Virus record (IMG/VR): IMGVR_UViG_3300030117_002102
Location: 1 to 28,925 of that record
Length of the DNA stretch: 28,925 bases
Strand: one strand, 5' to 3'
From: a virus
The stretch's first letter is position 1, and each line of letters opens with the position of its first letter. The notes under the pieces were generated by a model that was given only the letters and a program-made list of their open reading frames with translations, was not told where the DNA came from and did no database searches. This document shows, piece by piece, positions 1-9,372 of this stretch. The position numbers were made by a program, and so were the translations under genes.

Positions 1-260
1 TTTGTATTAGCATCTAAAGCACTTTCCCCAAGAACAGTGTTACCAGATTGAGAGTTTGCACCTTTACCTACAGTTACTCCATTAAATATTACATCTCCAC
101 TATGACCAGCTTCCTTCATTAAAGGAGTACCGCCAGCAGTACTTCCGTCATGTACTACAAGTGTTTTCTTTGTTGTGTCTACAGTTACTTCTTTTGATAC
201 ACCTGTAAACGAGTTATGTTCGGTGGTTGTACCACCTCTAAGTTGTAATTGATCCGGCAT
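1..260 (-). CDS. Fibre-like structural protein, 5' part only (runs off left edge)
   Basis: About 86 N-terminal residues are visible, starting MPDQLQLRGGTTTEH and continuing into TLVVHDGSTAGGTPLMKE and NTVLGESALDAN. The opening resembles the short N-terminal module of many phage tail-fibre and tail-spike proteins (an RGG/RGT opening, then VHDGSTxGG). The NTVLGESAL stretch resembles the repeated N-T-x-x-G-x-x-A-L unit of fibre and adhesin heads. A strong ribosome binding site, AGGAGG at 271-276, lies inside the last codons of the upstream tail fibre gene, and the ATG follows that gene's stop by three bases, so the two are co-translated. Its place directly after gene 17 suggests a second host-recognition or fibre-tip component. 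The family call is by motif only; the rest of the protein is outside the window. Confidence 0.75.
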   Translation of the reverse strand, partial: MPDQLQLRGGTTTEHNSFTGVSKEVTVDTTKKTLVVHDGSTAGGTPLMKEAGHSGDVIFNGVTVGKGANSQSGNTVLGESALDANT

Positions 261-263
261 TGT

Positions 264-2366
264 TTAAATTCCTCCTAAGTTGTAAGTTGCAGATCCTTTT
301 GCGAGTGACATTCTTATTGGCGTAAATGATTCATTACTAAAAGCAGCACCTGTTACTGCTAAACCTCCAAGGTCGATATTGTTATTTCCAGCTGATGCGG
401 TGTATACAGTACTAAATGACGAAGTAGCAATTTTTGAAAGTTCTAAAGAATTTTCACTTATCCCTTGCCAAACGCTTCCGTTATATAAACGAAGTTGTTT
501 TGTAACGTTATTCCAGTACAAATCTCCTTCAGTTACTGAATTGCCTAAAGCATCACTAACTGGATCTGACGCTGCTTCTCCTAGATAAAGAGATAAGAAA
601 TTATTTAGATATGTCGAAGCGGTATTAACATTGGTAATATTTGAACCAACAGTATTAACGTTTGATATAGAACCAGCAACAGTATTAACGTTTGCTATGT
701 CTCCAGCTGTAGTATTTACATTTGCAATACTTCCAGCTACTAATCCTATATCTGTTTCATCATTAGCAACTGTTGTTACGTTTCCGCTTATACCAGCTAC
801 AGTTGTTACGTTTCCAGATATACCAGCTACAGTAGTTACATTGCTGTTATTACCAGCAACAGTATTTACGTTATTAATACTTCCGGCAACTGTATTTACA
901 TTGCTGATAGAACCAGCTGTAGTATTGACGTTTGCAATACTGCCTGAAACATTACCTATATCTGTACCATCATTTGCAACAGTAGTTACATCAGATGAGA
1001 TACCAGCAACAGTAGTTACATTTCCACTTATACCAGCTACGGTATTTACGTTACTGATAGCTCCAGCAACTGTATTTACACCAGATATACTTCCAGAAAC
1101 TGTTGTAACCTCTGTTGCTTTTGGTACTAATCTGTGGAATGTATATGTATTGAGAGTAGTAGTTGTTTCTACTATCATTCCAAATGTTGCAGCGTATGTT
1201 GTGCTATTTGCTGCTCCTGTAATAGTTACTGTTGAGTTACCTACAGTTCCATTACTAATAGATATTTGACCAGAACTATTAGAAGTTAAATTCTGAGATA
1301 AAGCTTGAATGCTGACTAAAGTACCAGCACCATTATTTACATCAGGGTTAGTATTAGGAAAACTTGTTTCATTTGCTATTGGTACAAAACCACCGACATC
1401 ATCTACAAGGTCTACTATTCTTGCGTCAATAGCAGCTGTAGTCGCTACCTTATTATCAGCAGCAGTCCAAGTTTCACCTGACTGTATTTCTTCAGCACTT
1501 GCTAAGTTGTAATATCTAGCGTCTGCTTCAGTTTCGGTAAAGTACCTACCGTCTAATGCACCATTTAATAATTCGGTTTCTGTGTAATATCTACCGTCTA
1601 ATTGACCATTAGTTAGTTCAGTTTCTGTAAAGTATCTATTGTCTAAAGTACCTGTTGCTATTTCAGAATCAGTTAATTTATTAGATTGAAGTAGTGTTTT
1701 TATTTCTGCTGCTGTCTGATCATCTTTAGCATTAGTTTCAATGGTATCTAGCTTAGTACCATCTGCTGCTACGTCTCTAGAATCTACGGTTCCAGATACA
1801 CCTATATTACCTGTAACTGTTAGTGCACCTGTTGCAGCAGTACCAGTTGTAGATAGGTTTTGAGATCCAAACGATGGGGTTACTTTTGTACCAGCTATCG
1901 CCGCGGATGCATTTATATCAGCATTGACAATAGTTCCATCTGCAATTTTGGCTGATGTTACTATTGAATCTTTAAGATCTGTTTCTCTTACAAGCTGTCC
2001 TACAGCTTCTTGAGAAGAATATAAAACCTGTGTTTGGTTATCGTTTAAATCAACCGCACGTATAGAAGAACCGGCAGCAAATACAGCTGCTGGATTATCT
2101 ACATTTGTATTTCTATATATATGTACATTACCGCCATCAAGAATTGCATTTCCTGGATGGGCTGGAGTAGCACTGTTAAATACTACATTTGTGTTTGATA
2201 TTGTGTAGTCATTATCCGTTTGACCACTTGTGTTTTCAGTTTTGAGTTCCCATAATCCTGATGAAGCGTTATAAATTTCTACTTTTAAATCGCTATTAGC
2301 AAGAATTGGGAAAGTAAACGGTAAGGTTGTACCCCCTCCGTCTCTAAAATGTTCAGTTGTCGCCAT
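264..2366 (-). CDS. 17: T7 gp17-like tail fibre protein
   Basis: A 700-residue tail fibre. Residues 1-130 resemble the N-terminal virion-anchoring domain of T7 gp17: the VFAAGSSIRAVDLNDNQTQ segment matches the T7 region with DGSILRAYDLN, which binds the tail. Beyond it the protein is modular. There are three 15-residue repeats of the type RYFTETELTNGQLDG (residues 244-286), then about fourteen 10-residue G-S-I-S-N-V-N-T-V-A units (about 417-583), then a tip domain. The segment GNSVTEGDLYWNN near residue 608 resembles a fibre-tip motif seen in other cyanophage fibres. The fibre makes the first contact with the host surface. The distal half does not resemble T7, as expected for a host-range protein. 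Gene 16 lies upstream (63-base gap) and another fibre-like gene follows after three bases. Confidence 0.92.
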   Translation of the reverse strand: MATTEHFRDGGGTTLPFTFPILANSDLKVEIYNASSGLWELKTENTSGQTDNDYTISNTNVVFNSATPAHPGNAILDGGNVHIYRNTNVDNPAAVFAAGSSIRAVDLNDNQTQVLYSSQEAVGQLVRETDLKDSIVTSAKIADGTIVNADINASAAIAGTKVTPSFGSQNLSTTGTAATGALTVTGNIGVSGTVDSRDVAADGTKLDTIETNAKDDQTAAEIKTLLQSNKLTDSEIATGTLDNRYFTETELTNGQLDGRYYTETELLNGALDGRYFTETEADARYYNLASAEEIQSGETWTAADNKVATTAAIDARIVDLVDDVGGFVPIANETSFPNTNPDVNNGAGTLVSIQALSQNLTSNSSGQISISNGTVGNSTVTITGAANSTTYAATFGMIVETTTTLNTYTFHRLVPKATEVTTVSGSISGVNTVAGAISNVNTVAGISGNVTTVAGISSDVTTVANDGTDIGNVSGSIANVNTTAGSISNVNTVAGSINNVNTVAGNNSNVTTVAGISGNVTTVAGISGNVTTVANDETDIGLVAGSIANVNTTAGDIANVNTVAGSISNVNTVGSNITNVNTASTYLNNFLSLYLGEAASDPVSDALGNSVTEGDLYWNNVTKQLRLYNGSVWQGISENSLELSKIATSSFSTVYTASAGNNNIDLGGLAVTGAAFSNESFTPIRMSLAKGSATYNLGGI
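618..1118 (-). repeat. Tandem 30-bp coding repeats in tail fibre, 210-bp higher-order period
   Basis: About fourteen imperfect 30-base units encode a 10-residue motif G-[SA]-I-[SA]-N-V-[NT]-T-V-A. Two units are followed by a variant spacer, NDGTDIG near residue 465 and NDETDIG near residue 535. These are 70 residues apart, so seven units form a 210-base super-repeat present about twice. The regular glycine and beta-branched pattern suggests a repetitive trimeric beta-structured shaft; that is inference. Such repeats can expand or shrink by recombination and change fibre length. Confidence 0.9.
1506..1637 (-). repeat. 45-bp repeats (RY[FY]TETEL module) in tail fibre
   Basis: A 15-residue unit, RYFTETELTNGQLDG, then RYYTETELLNGALDG, then a shortened RYFTETEADA and RYY, occupies residues 244-286. 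This kind of unit is common in phage tail fibres as a linker between anchor and shaft. It differs from the 10-residue repeats further along the same protein. Confidence 0.85.
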
Positions 2367-2429
2367 TTGTTTTACAAACGTTTAGTTATTTAGTTGTGTT
2401 GTGGCGAGTGGATTTGTTTATTCAGTTGT

Positions 2430-5400
2430 CTATTTAGGCATTTCTAGAATTTTGTCTATTGTGCCTTTGTTTGCTTTTCTATTTTTTAATTTTTGGTCTC
2501 TTTCTTCAATAAGAAGTTTTTGGACGTCGTTATCATTTTTAAGTGATGCCCAAGCTCGTTTCTTAGCTTTGTCAAATGCTTTTGCAATTCGTTTGTAGTG
2601 TGGGAATGATCTTGGTTCAACATCGCTCATACCATTTTTTCTGTAGTAATTCATTTCAGCTATAGATATCTGTATTGATTCCTCTTGAGCCATTTTGTCA
2701 AATACAGCTTCTAAGTTTTGATCTCCTATAGCTTTTTGAAACATTGATCTTACCTTTGGACTATCACTTAAATCTGTTCCATCTGGAGCTGAGTATGTAG
2801 AAGTTCTCATGTCGTAACCACTGTTAAATAACAACTCTCTCCCGGGTGTGTAATCTATATTGAAATTCACAGGTGAAACCGCATTAAACATACGGGTTAT
2901 AAAGTTGTGATCTTTAATAGGTTTACCAGTTAAGATGTCGTATTTAATTGGTAATGGATCTGCTGCAATATTTTCAGTAATTAAGTTTCTATTTCTAATA
3001 GAACTTTGAATATCTGAACCTAGCTCTCTTGTATATGGTGTTAAGACTTTACCTATTTCATTTCTAAGACTAGATAATGGAATAGAGTTATTCATTAACG
3101 AAGCTATAATTCTCTGCTGTTGTCCGGGTGCACCAGAAAATAAATCTACAAATGACTGTAATCCTGCTAAGTAAGATTTACTTGTAGCAGTACCAGCTAA
3201 CGCCATTGCTAATTTAGATAATCTATCTTCAGCCCACTCTTCACCCATTAATTGTTGGTGATCTCCTATATCTCCTACTAACGCAAGTATCTGGTTGTAA
3301 GGTTCAAAGGCATCATAGTTAACCCAAACACTACCAATCTTGATTGTTCTTGGTTTCCATCCAGCATCTAACCATGCTTGTCTCTGTGTTCTATCTGTTG
3401 GTCCGTTGCCATGCAAATTACCACTTAAATAAGCCATACTTGCCATACTTAATGCTGCTGATCCAATAGCTAATCTTCCGTTTTGTACGGCTTTAGCTGT
3501 CATTAAATCTTGTGCATTATGTATTCCATACTTATGTAGTGATTGGAGATTAGATCCGGGTTTTGCTCGAGCTATTTCATTAAACTCTTTTACTAAGAAA
3601 TTAAATCCGGGAGTATGTTTAGCAGTAAGTGCTAATCCATTAATACCAGTTCTAGCGAATAAGAAAAATGGTCTAGCCCATGGTGCTTCATTAAAAGCTT
3701 CTCCAAGTTTCTGAGAAAATCCTGTTAAATCTTGAGTAAGAGTAGCTTCTTTTCTACTAAATTCAGCAGCAGCATCTGTAATATTTCCATTAGAGTCGAA
3801 TATTTCTCTGTTAAAATTATCTTCCATATCCTTAAAAAACTTTGCATCTAAGTTTTGGAAGTTACCATCAGGTAAATTATTTGCTGCCTTTAAGAATGCT
3901 TTTTCTCTGGCTCTTGCTCTACCAATAATTAATGCAAAAGCATCATCAGTAGATGCCATAAGTTTTGTTGAGTAGGTTAAGAAACTATTGTCGTTTAAAC
4001 CTCTAACCATATTGGCAGTTCTATATAAAGCTTTGTCTACTTTGTCTCCTCTTGTTTCTGCCCAATGACCATACATAGTCCATTGGTCGTCTTGTTTAGT
4101 TCTTTCAACAAATCGAGTTTTCATTGTTGATATATCACCAGACCAATAAGAATTTAATCTTCTTTTAAATAATTCAAATGATTCTGGTATTGCTTCACGC
4201 ATTGCATTTAGAGAAGCTAATCCAGCTCTCATAGTTGCACTATCACCTTTTAATAAACCTCCCATAGCCATAGCCATTGGACGTGAGAATGCTGCGGTTG
4301 ATGTACCCATAATTGCTCGGACTGCTGTTTTAGGTCCAGACAAAACACTATGAGTAAACATAGATCCCATCTCTCTTAGGAATGCACCAGTCTTCTTAGG
4401 ATCTCCAGCCCATTCACCACCTCTCATCTTGACTCTCATAAATTGGTCAAGGTCATCTAAGGTATGAATATCTTTAGCCATTGATATACCTTCAAACATT
4501 GCTTTAAATACTTCATCACCACCTTCTTCAGTAGTCATATCTAAAGCCATACGGAAAGCATCAATACTTTCCTGTACCTGTTTGTCTATCATTTCAGCTT
4601 GGAGTTTTGGAGTAACTGTTTTACCCTTCATCTTTCCAAACTGTCGTAGTTGTTGAGATATGTCGGCACTAGCCATTTTTCTCATCTGCAAACCAGCGAT
4701 TAGTTTTTCAACCATCTTCTGAGCAGGACCATCAATATCTTTAATATCGTATATATCTGCTAATTCTCTAGCTGCAACTCCTGCATCTCTTATCTCATTA
4801 AATAGAGAAGCATTAATCATGTCTATAGCATCAGCATATTCACTAGAAACATAAGAATATAGTGTTTTCTTTCCACTCTTACGTACTAACTTTTCTTTGC
4901 TTATATCTTTCCAAAACTCTTCAGGAGTCATGTCAGATGTATTTCTACCTTCAAAAACTGCTTTATAAGTATCAAGATCTTGTGCATACATTTCATCAAG
5001 AGTCTTACCTTGTCTTGCAGCAGTCTCTTTCATCTGTTGAACATAACCTTGACTTCTAAATCTACGTAGTACTTTTTCTATAGTTGATCTAGCTTCTTTA
5101 GTTCCTTTAGTAAGTGCAGTTACTTCGGTGTTAGATAGTGTAGATCCAACACTTCCTTCTTCAGAACCAAAGTTATTCTTTTTAGCTTTTCTTGCCTTAT
5201 TTATATTCTGAGCTGTATCTATTGAAGTAGTAGCTTTTTGAGATCTGTCTGCTATGTCAGGATTCTTACTTGCTCTGAATCCGGGTTCTTTTGTCTGAGT
5301 AGCAGCTTCTTCTAGTTGTTGTGATTTAATACTTTTTTTTCTAGAAGTAATAAAATTATCTACTTGATCTTTTGGAAAGTTTCTAGCAACACCACTGAAG

Positions 5401-6110
5401 ACAGTATCGAATATACCTCCAAGAACTAAGCCTTCAGTTACGTTTTTAAGAGTATTCATTATTGGACCATCATGCTCTTGTGAAGCGAGTGGTGTGTCTA
5501 ATAAAGGAAATCGTTCTTTTAGCATTCCAGAAATATTGCTATCTAAAGAATCTTTATCTAATAGGTCGAATCTAGCTCCAGTTAAAGCACCACTTTTTAA
5601 AGTTTGTAAAAATGTAAGACCCTGCCCAACTTTTCCAAAACCACCAGTTGTATATAACGTAGCTCCAACTTCAGTGACACCTTTTATTAAGCCTCCCCAC
5701 CAAGTTTTAGTTTCTAAAGGATCTTCCTCACCATATAGAAAATCATCCCATTCTGGTTCATAACCTTCTTCAGTTTCAGCTTGTTCTTGCATCTCTCCTG
5801 AAGCAAAATCAATGACTCGTTCTGGAAGAGTTATAAGGTTAGCAGCAGCTTCTCTAACACCAGCTATAGGTGCTTTAACTGTGTCAGCTATATAGTCACC
5901 TAAGTTAGCTCCTTTTGGCTTATTAACTTCGGTTGCTTGTTTTTCTTGTTCAGCATATTGTGCTTGCACAGCAGCTCGTTCTTGTTCTGCTGCCTGCATG
6001 TTTTCGACTGCCGCAGCAGTCTCCTCTTCGGATAATCCATCACCAGACATTTCTATTTCCAGTGTCGGATCAAATTCTTCATTCATAGTTACCACGGTAA
6101 ATATTGCCAT
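2430..6110 (-). CDS. 16: T7 gp16-like internal virion protein
   Basis: A 1226-residue protein at the position of T7 gene 16 (1318 residues), between the gp15-like protein and the tail fibre. In T7, gp16 is part of the internal core; it leaves the capsid at infection and helps form the channel that carries DNA across the cell envelope. Assignment rests on size, order and neighbours; I could not see the N-terminal transglycosylase motif of T7 gp16. The first 100 residues are acidic and Gln/Glu-rich ([16 protein letters not shown]). The C-terminus is highly charged and probably helical ([20 protein letters not shown]). Start is uncertain: ATG at 6110, or the internal ATG at 6086 giving [12 protein letters not shown]. 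Neither has a clear ribosome binding site. The gap to gene 15 is 22 bases. Confidence 0.85.
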   Translation of the reverse strand: MAIFTVVTMNEEFDPTLEIEMSGDGLSEEETAAAVENMQAAEQERAAVQAQYAEQEKQATEVNKPKGANLGDYIADTVKAPIAGVREAAANLITLPERVIDFASGEMQEQAETEEGYEPEWDDFLYGEEDPLETKTWWGGLIKGVTEVGATLYTTGGFGKVGQGLTFLQTLKSGALTGARFDLLDKDSLDSNISGMLKERFPLLDTPLASQEHDGPIMNTLKNVTEGLVLGGIFDTVFSGVARNFPKDQVDNFITSRKKSIKSQQLEEAATQTKEPGFRASKNPDIADRSQKATTSIDTAQNINKARKAKKNNFGSEEGSVGSTLSNTEVTALTKGTKEARSTIEKVLRRFRSQGYVQQMKETAARQGKTLDEMYAQDLDTYKAVFEGRNTSDMTPEEFWKDISKEKLVRKSGKKTLYSYVSSEYADAIDMINASLFNEIRDAGVAARELADIYDIKDIDGPAQKMVEKLIAGLQMRKMASADISQQLRQFGKMKGKTVTPKLQAEMIDKQVQESIDAFRMALDMTTEEGGDEVFKAMFEGISMAKDIHTLDDLDQFMRVKMRGGEWAGDPKKTGAFLREMGSMFTHSVLSGPKTAVRAIMGTSTAAFSRPMAMAMGGLLKGDSATMRAGLASLNAMREAIPESFELFKRRLNSYWSGDISTMKTRFVERTKQDDQWTMYGHWAETRGDKVDKALYRTANMVRGLNDNSFLTYSTKLMASTDDAFALIIGRARAREKAFLKAANNLPDGNFQNLDAKFFKDMEDNFNREIFDSNGNITDAAAEFSRKEATLTQDLTGFSQKLGEAFNEAPWARPFFLFARTGINGLALTAKHTPGFNFLVKEFNEIARAKPGSNLQSLHKYGIHNAQDLMTAKAVQNGRLAIGSAALSMASMAYLSGNLHGNGPTDRTQRQAWLDAGWKPRTIKIGSVWVNYDAFEPYNQILALVGDIGDHQQLMGEEWAEDRLSKLAMALAGTATSKSYLAGLQSFVDLFSGAPGQQQRIIASLMNNSIPLSSLRNEIGKVLTPYTRELGSDIQSSIRNRNLITENIAADPLPIKYDILTGKPIKDHNFITRMFNAVSPVNFNIDYTPGRELLFNSGYDMRTSTYSAPDGTDLSDSPKVRSMFQKAIGDQNLEAVFDKMAQEESIQISIAEMNYYRKNGMSDVEPRSFPHYKRIAKAFDKAKKRAWASLKNDNDVQKLLIEERDQKLKNRKANKGTIDKILEMPK

Positions 6111-6132
6111 ATGTAAGGCAAGTAAACCGCAG

Positions 6133-8187
6133 TTACTCGTCCTTAATCATGTTGGCTTTTTTGTTATAAATGGATGTTTTAACGTTTTGTTCTCCGTACT
6201 CCTTTTCATATCTCGCTCTTGTGATACGACCACGGGTAGGAAATTTATAAATAAGATTTTTTATTTTTTCATCTAACTCATCTTTATTATCATCTTTAAC
6301 TTCATCTTCTACTAAAAACCTAACTTGAGCATTTGCAAAGTTAATTGGATTAACACCCATTCTTAAAGCTAAATCTCTGTAGTAAGTTGGTACATCTTTA
6401 AGCTGTTTAAGTGGTGAGTTATGCCACCTTACTAATCCTTTTTCTATTTCTGCATTAGTTGTTATTTTATTAGTTCTCCACTTACCACCAGCAGATTGAG
6501 TCATAGATACTTGCATCATTCGACTATAAGTTTCATCTTCACTTACAAAATCTGTACTCATCATTTGCTGAACTTGTCTTTGATTGAGAGCTGCTTTTTC
6601 AACAGCTTGTTTAGCTGCTGCCATAGCTTGTTCAGGAGTACTTACAACTTGACCATTACGGAAATAAGTAGATTGGTAAGTTTCATTGAATATTGCTTGT
6701 AAGTTATCTCTTAAAGCTAACCACTTAGGAGATTTAATATCAGTCTCACCAAATTGATCTTCTGATGCTTCGTTAGTCCAAGATTTAACCCACTCTTCAC
6801 CTTTTTTATTATCATCTGAACCGGGAGTTAGTGCTGTACTTTGGATAATTTTATCTTTGTATTTATTAAATATTTCAGTACTAACATTAGTCATATCAAA
6901 ATCATATACACCACCTTGGTAGCGGATAGATTCCTGAATCATTTCTTCAGCTAAGTCATCATCCATATGACCAGCTAATGCTCCAGCTATTTCATTAGGA
7001 ACATAACCATCATATTCATTTTTATAATATGCCATCAGTAGAGTTTTCTGATCGTTATTTAAATCACCATATGATTTGATAGTTTCTACATCAGCAATTA
7101 TTTTTGCTTCTTTTTCTTCTTCTCTAGCTTGTACTCCTAGTTTAGCTGCATCAGCAAGTTCACCTTCTAAACCTTCCCATTCTCTCCATGAACCCATAGT
7201 CTTTGTAGAACCATCACGAGCTGTTATTTCGTGATTAACAATAGACATAGCTTCTGGATAAGAGATTTTATTTTCACTAACTAAATCAATAAGATTTTCT
7301 TTAAAAGCTATTCTTCCAGCTTGTATAGAAACCCTATTTCTAGCTGCGTAACGAGCTGCCCAATCATGTGCTAACTGATGACCATCTTCAGGATTAGCAG
7401 TAGCGAACCCTAGTTCTATCATTTTTGAGTCAGACTCTTGTACTTGAATTTGATAAGCTTTCTCTCTTTTTATAGCTTGTTCTTTTCTTCTTTTTTCGTC
7501 AAACTTATCTATTTCTGGTTTAACAACAGTAGCTACAAGAGCTTCGTTTAATCCTGCAAATTGCTTGGCATATTCAAACTTAATCTTTGTATCTAAAGCT
7601 GCTTGTTCAGCAGGAGATAGATTATCCATGTGACCAACAGAAACTTGTTGACCATCTCTAATAACATCTATCTTTGTAGTTTCGTAAGCATCATAAACAA
7701 ACTGGTCATACCCTTTAGCTTTCTGTAAAGCATATTGTTCTGCAACCATATACTTTTCCCAGCCAGCCATGTTACGAAATTCTTGAGCGGTGATAGAGTC
7801 ACCGGTTTCTGCTTCGTACTTAGATGCAAACTCTTGTGTAGCTAAATCATCTTCAAATAACTGATCTCTTTCACCTCTAAATGTTGCTTCTAATTCTGGG
7901 CTAACACCTCTAGTTAGTATGTCTAGTTTTATTTGTGCTTCTCTATCTTGTCTATATTTATCTTGTTTCTTTTTTATGATGTCACCGATAGTAGATGAAA
8001 GAGACGCTAAGCCCTTATACATATTTTCGGTATTTCTAACTCTATCAGCAGAGTTTTTTTCTAACTGCTGTAGGTATCTTTCTTCTGATTGTTGGATAGC
8101 TCTATCAGATTTTTCTTGTTCTGGTATAACATCAAGTATTTCTTGAGGTGTTACTGACTGCCCAGTTATATTGTAATTTGGAATCAT
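6133..8187 (-). CDS. 15: T7 gp15-like internal core protein
   Basis: A 684-residue protein (T7 gp15 is 747) between the gp14-like and gp16-like genes. It is rich in Glu, Lys, Gln and Ala, with long stretches that look alpha-helical, for example DRAIQQSEERYLQQLEKNS near residue 30 and KRREKAYQIQVQESDSK-like segments in the middle. T7 gp15 forms an internal core ring and, after ejection, part of the periplasmic DNA-delivery tube. There is no signal peptide or membrane segment. The ATG lies two bases after the gp14 stop, with no clear ribosome binding site, so coupled translation is likely. The call is mainly by position and length, because this family diverges rapidly. Confidence 0.85.
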   Translation of the reverse strand: MIPNYNITGQSVTPQEILDVIPEQEKSDRAIQQSEERYLQQLEKNSADRVRNTENMYKGLASLSSTIGDIIKKKQDKYRQDREAQIKLDILTRGVSPELEATFRGERDQLFEDDLATQEFASKYEAETGDSITAQEFRNMAGWEKYMVAEQYALQKAKGYDQFVYDAYETTKIDVIRDGQQVSVGHMDNLSPAEQAALDTKIKFEYAKQFAGLNEALVATVVKPEIDKFDEKRRKEQAIKREKAYQIQVQESDSKMIELGFATANPEDGHQLAHDWAARYAARNRVSIQAGRIAFKENLIDLVSENKISYPEAMSIVNHEITARDGSTKTMGSWREWEGLEGELADAAKLGVQAREEEKEAKIIADVETIKSYGDLNNDQKTLLMAYYKNEYDGYVPNEIAGALAGHMDDDLAEEMIQESIRYQGGVYDFDMTNVSTEIFNKYKDKIIQSTALTPGSDDNKKGEEWVKSWTNEASEDQFGETDIKSPKWLALRDNLQAIFNETYQSTYFRNGQVVSTPEQAMAAAKQAVEKAALNQRQVQQMMSTDFVSEDETYSRMMQVSMTQSAGGKWRTNKITTNAEIEKGLVRWHNSPLKQLKDVPTYYRDLALRMGVNPINFANAQVRFLVEDEVKDDNKDELDEKIKNLIYKFPTRGRITRARYEKEYGEQNVKTSIYNKKANMIKDE

Positions 8188-8189
8188 AG

Positions 8190-8948
8190 TTAATAAGCAT
8201 AAGGTTGAAATGTCCTAATAGTATGACCAAAGTATGGATCTATAACAGGAGTGTAATTAGGTTTTGGTTGTGGGGTTGGATCTGGAGTTGGATCTGGAGT
8301 TTTTTCCTTTCTGAAAGGATTTTTATTGAGGTCCATATCAGCTAATCCAGCACCTAACGCCTCACCCATGCCAAGCATGAATGTCATACCTACGTTCTGC
8401 ATTACTGGAGCTGGTGGTGCTAAGTCTTGTACTGGTTGAATAGCTACCTGTCCAAAGGATCTATTTAGTAGTCCTTTTAACTGTCTATTAACTTCTTCAT
8501 TACTTTCTTTAGCTTTGTAACCAGCCAGAGTTAAACCTCTTGATCTAAGTCTTTGACTCATACCAAACTTTGCATTGTTGATAACTAATGCTCTAGCTAC
8601 TGATTTACCTCCTACTCCACGCTCTGCGGCAGAGGCTTCAATCGCTCCTTCGCTGGCAATCATCTTTCTAAAGTCTTCTTGGTTCTCAAGTATGGCTAAA
8701 GATCTTGCATTATTTAATTGTATTTGTGTTCTTGTATAAGCTCGTTGAGCTGCAATGTTTGCTTGGTCAACTTCTTCCTCGAACTGAACTTTCTTACTTG
8801 CATAAGTAGCTCTTGTTTGCATCCACTTACGTTCTCTGACTTTAAGTTGATGTTCATAATTCCTGCGTCTTTCTGCGTTAGCTTGAGATGCTGCTTGAGC
8901 ACTTCCTATCGCTGAGAACGCTGGACCTATTGCTGCTGGACTGCACAC
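8190..8948 (-). CDS. 14: T7 gp14-like internal virion protein
   Basis: A 252-residue protein starting MCSPAAIGPAFSAIGSAQAA, which matches the style of T7 gp14 (MCWAAAIPIAISGAQAIS): Met-Cys followed by an Ala/Ile/Gly-rich amphipathic stretch. T7 gp14 inserts in the outer membrane during DNA ejection. The centre is helical and charged (RTQIQLNNARSLAILENQED), followed by an EGAIEASAAERGVGGKS segment. The C-terminus has a PDPTPDPTPQPKP linker encoded by 12-base repeats and ends in aromatic residues (FQPYAY). The start is GTG at 8948, chosen for the conserved MC(S/W) opening. It lies inside the 3' end of the upstream gene (71-base overlap). Confidence 0.88.
   Translation of the reverse strand: MCSPAAIGPAFSAIGSAQAASQANAERRRNYEHQLKVRERKWMQTRATYASKKVQFEEEVDQANIAAQRAYTRTQIQLNNARSLAILENQEDFRKMIASEGAIEASAAERGVGGKSVARALVINNAKFGMSQRLRSRGLTLAGYKAKESNEEVNRQLKGLLNRSFGQVAIQPVQDLAPPAPVMQNVGMTFMLGMGEALGAGLADMDLNKNPFRKEKTPDPTPDPTPQPKPNYTPVIDPYFGHTIRTFQPYAY
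8278..8301 (-). repeat. 12-bp tandem repeat encoding Pro-Asp-Pro-Thr in gp14
   Basis: Two exact copies on the + strand of the 12-mer GGATCTGGAGTT encode the PDPT units of the gp14-like protein's C-terminal linker. It is likely a slippage-generated flexible spacer. Confidence 0.75.
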
Positions 8949-9372
8949 GGCAAAATTCTATAAAGGATAAATTGTTTGGTCCGTAGGAAAATCTTCTAAG
9001 AAATTTAAAACCTAAAAACCTAAGTAACTTAATATGGACTTTGTTTCTTTCGTCAACAATATTCCACAGTAACTTTTCTGTTCTTGCATTAACATACCTT
9101 TTTGCTTCTCTAGCAAAGGTATGAGGATATTCGAGAATAGCTGGGGTGCAAAGCATCCAGATTTGTCCACCATTGTGAACTCCTGCCATGCCTGCTATCT
9201 CGCCATTTGGCACTTCAAAATACACTGAGTCGCAATTATGAAAACCTACGACTAAGGCATTTAAAGGGTCATGTCCATGACCTTCTGTAACCTCCCGATA
9301 ATCATCGGGTAATAAATTAGAAGCCACACGAAGTGCAGCTTCCAATGTTGCTGGGTGAATGTATTTAGACAC
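8878..9372 (-). CDS. 13: T7 gp13-position internal virion protein, acetyltransferase-like
   Basis: A 164-residue protein between tail tube B and the gp14-like gene, the slot of T7 gene 13. The core (residues 1-143) has the look of a GNAT-type N-acetyltransferase fold: an HPATLEAALRVA helix, a VYFEVPNGEIAGMAGVHNGG strand-turn, then AKRYVNARTEKLLWNIVDE and a LLRFLGFKFLRRFSYGPNNL ending typical of the last GNAT strands. Catalysis is unproven; in T7-like phages this protein is usually treated as a virion-assembly factor. Start is GTG at 9372, overlapping the gp12 stop by eight bases. The last 21 residues (from QSSSNR onward) are serine-rich and lie wholly over the start of gene 14 in another frame, so they are probably a dispensable extension past a natural end near FIEFCRV. 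Confidence 0.75.
   Translation of the reverse strand: MSKYIHPATLEAALRVASNLLPDDYREVTEGHGHDPLNALVVGFHNCDSVYFEVPNGEIAGMAGVHNGGQIWMLCTPAILEYPHTFAREAKRYVNARTEKLLWNIVDERNKVHIKLLRFLGFKFLRRFSYGPNNLSFIEFCRVQSSSNRSSVLSDRKCSSSISS

Noticed and set aside
618-1118. 30-base tandem repeats as a possible CRISPR array
   Set aside because: Units are contiguous, imperfect, in frame and coding, with no spacers.
631-1269. 212-residue ORF on the + strand with regular hydrophobic repeats (TVVTFPLIPATV type)
   Set aside because: It is the antisense shadow of the tail fibre's 30-base repeats. There is no ribosome site, it is the only long + strand frame here, and its periodicity is fully explained by the fibre.
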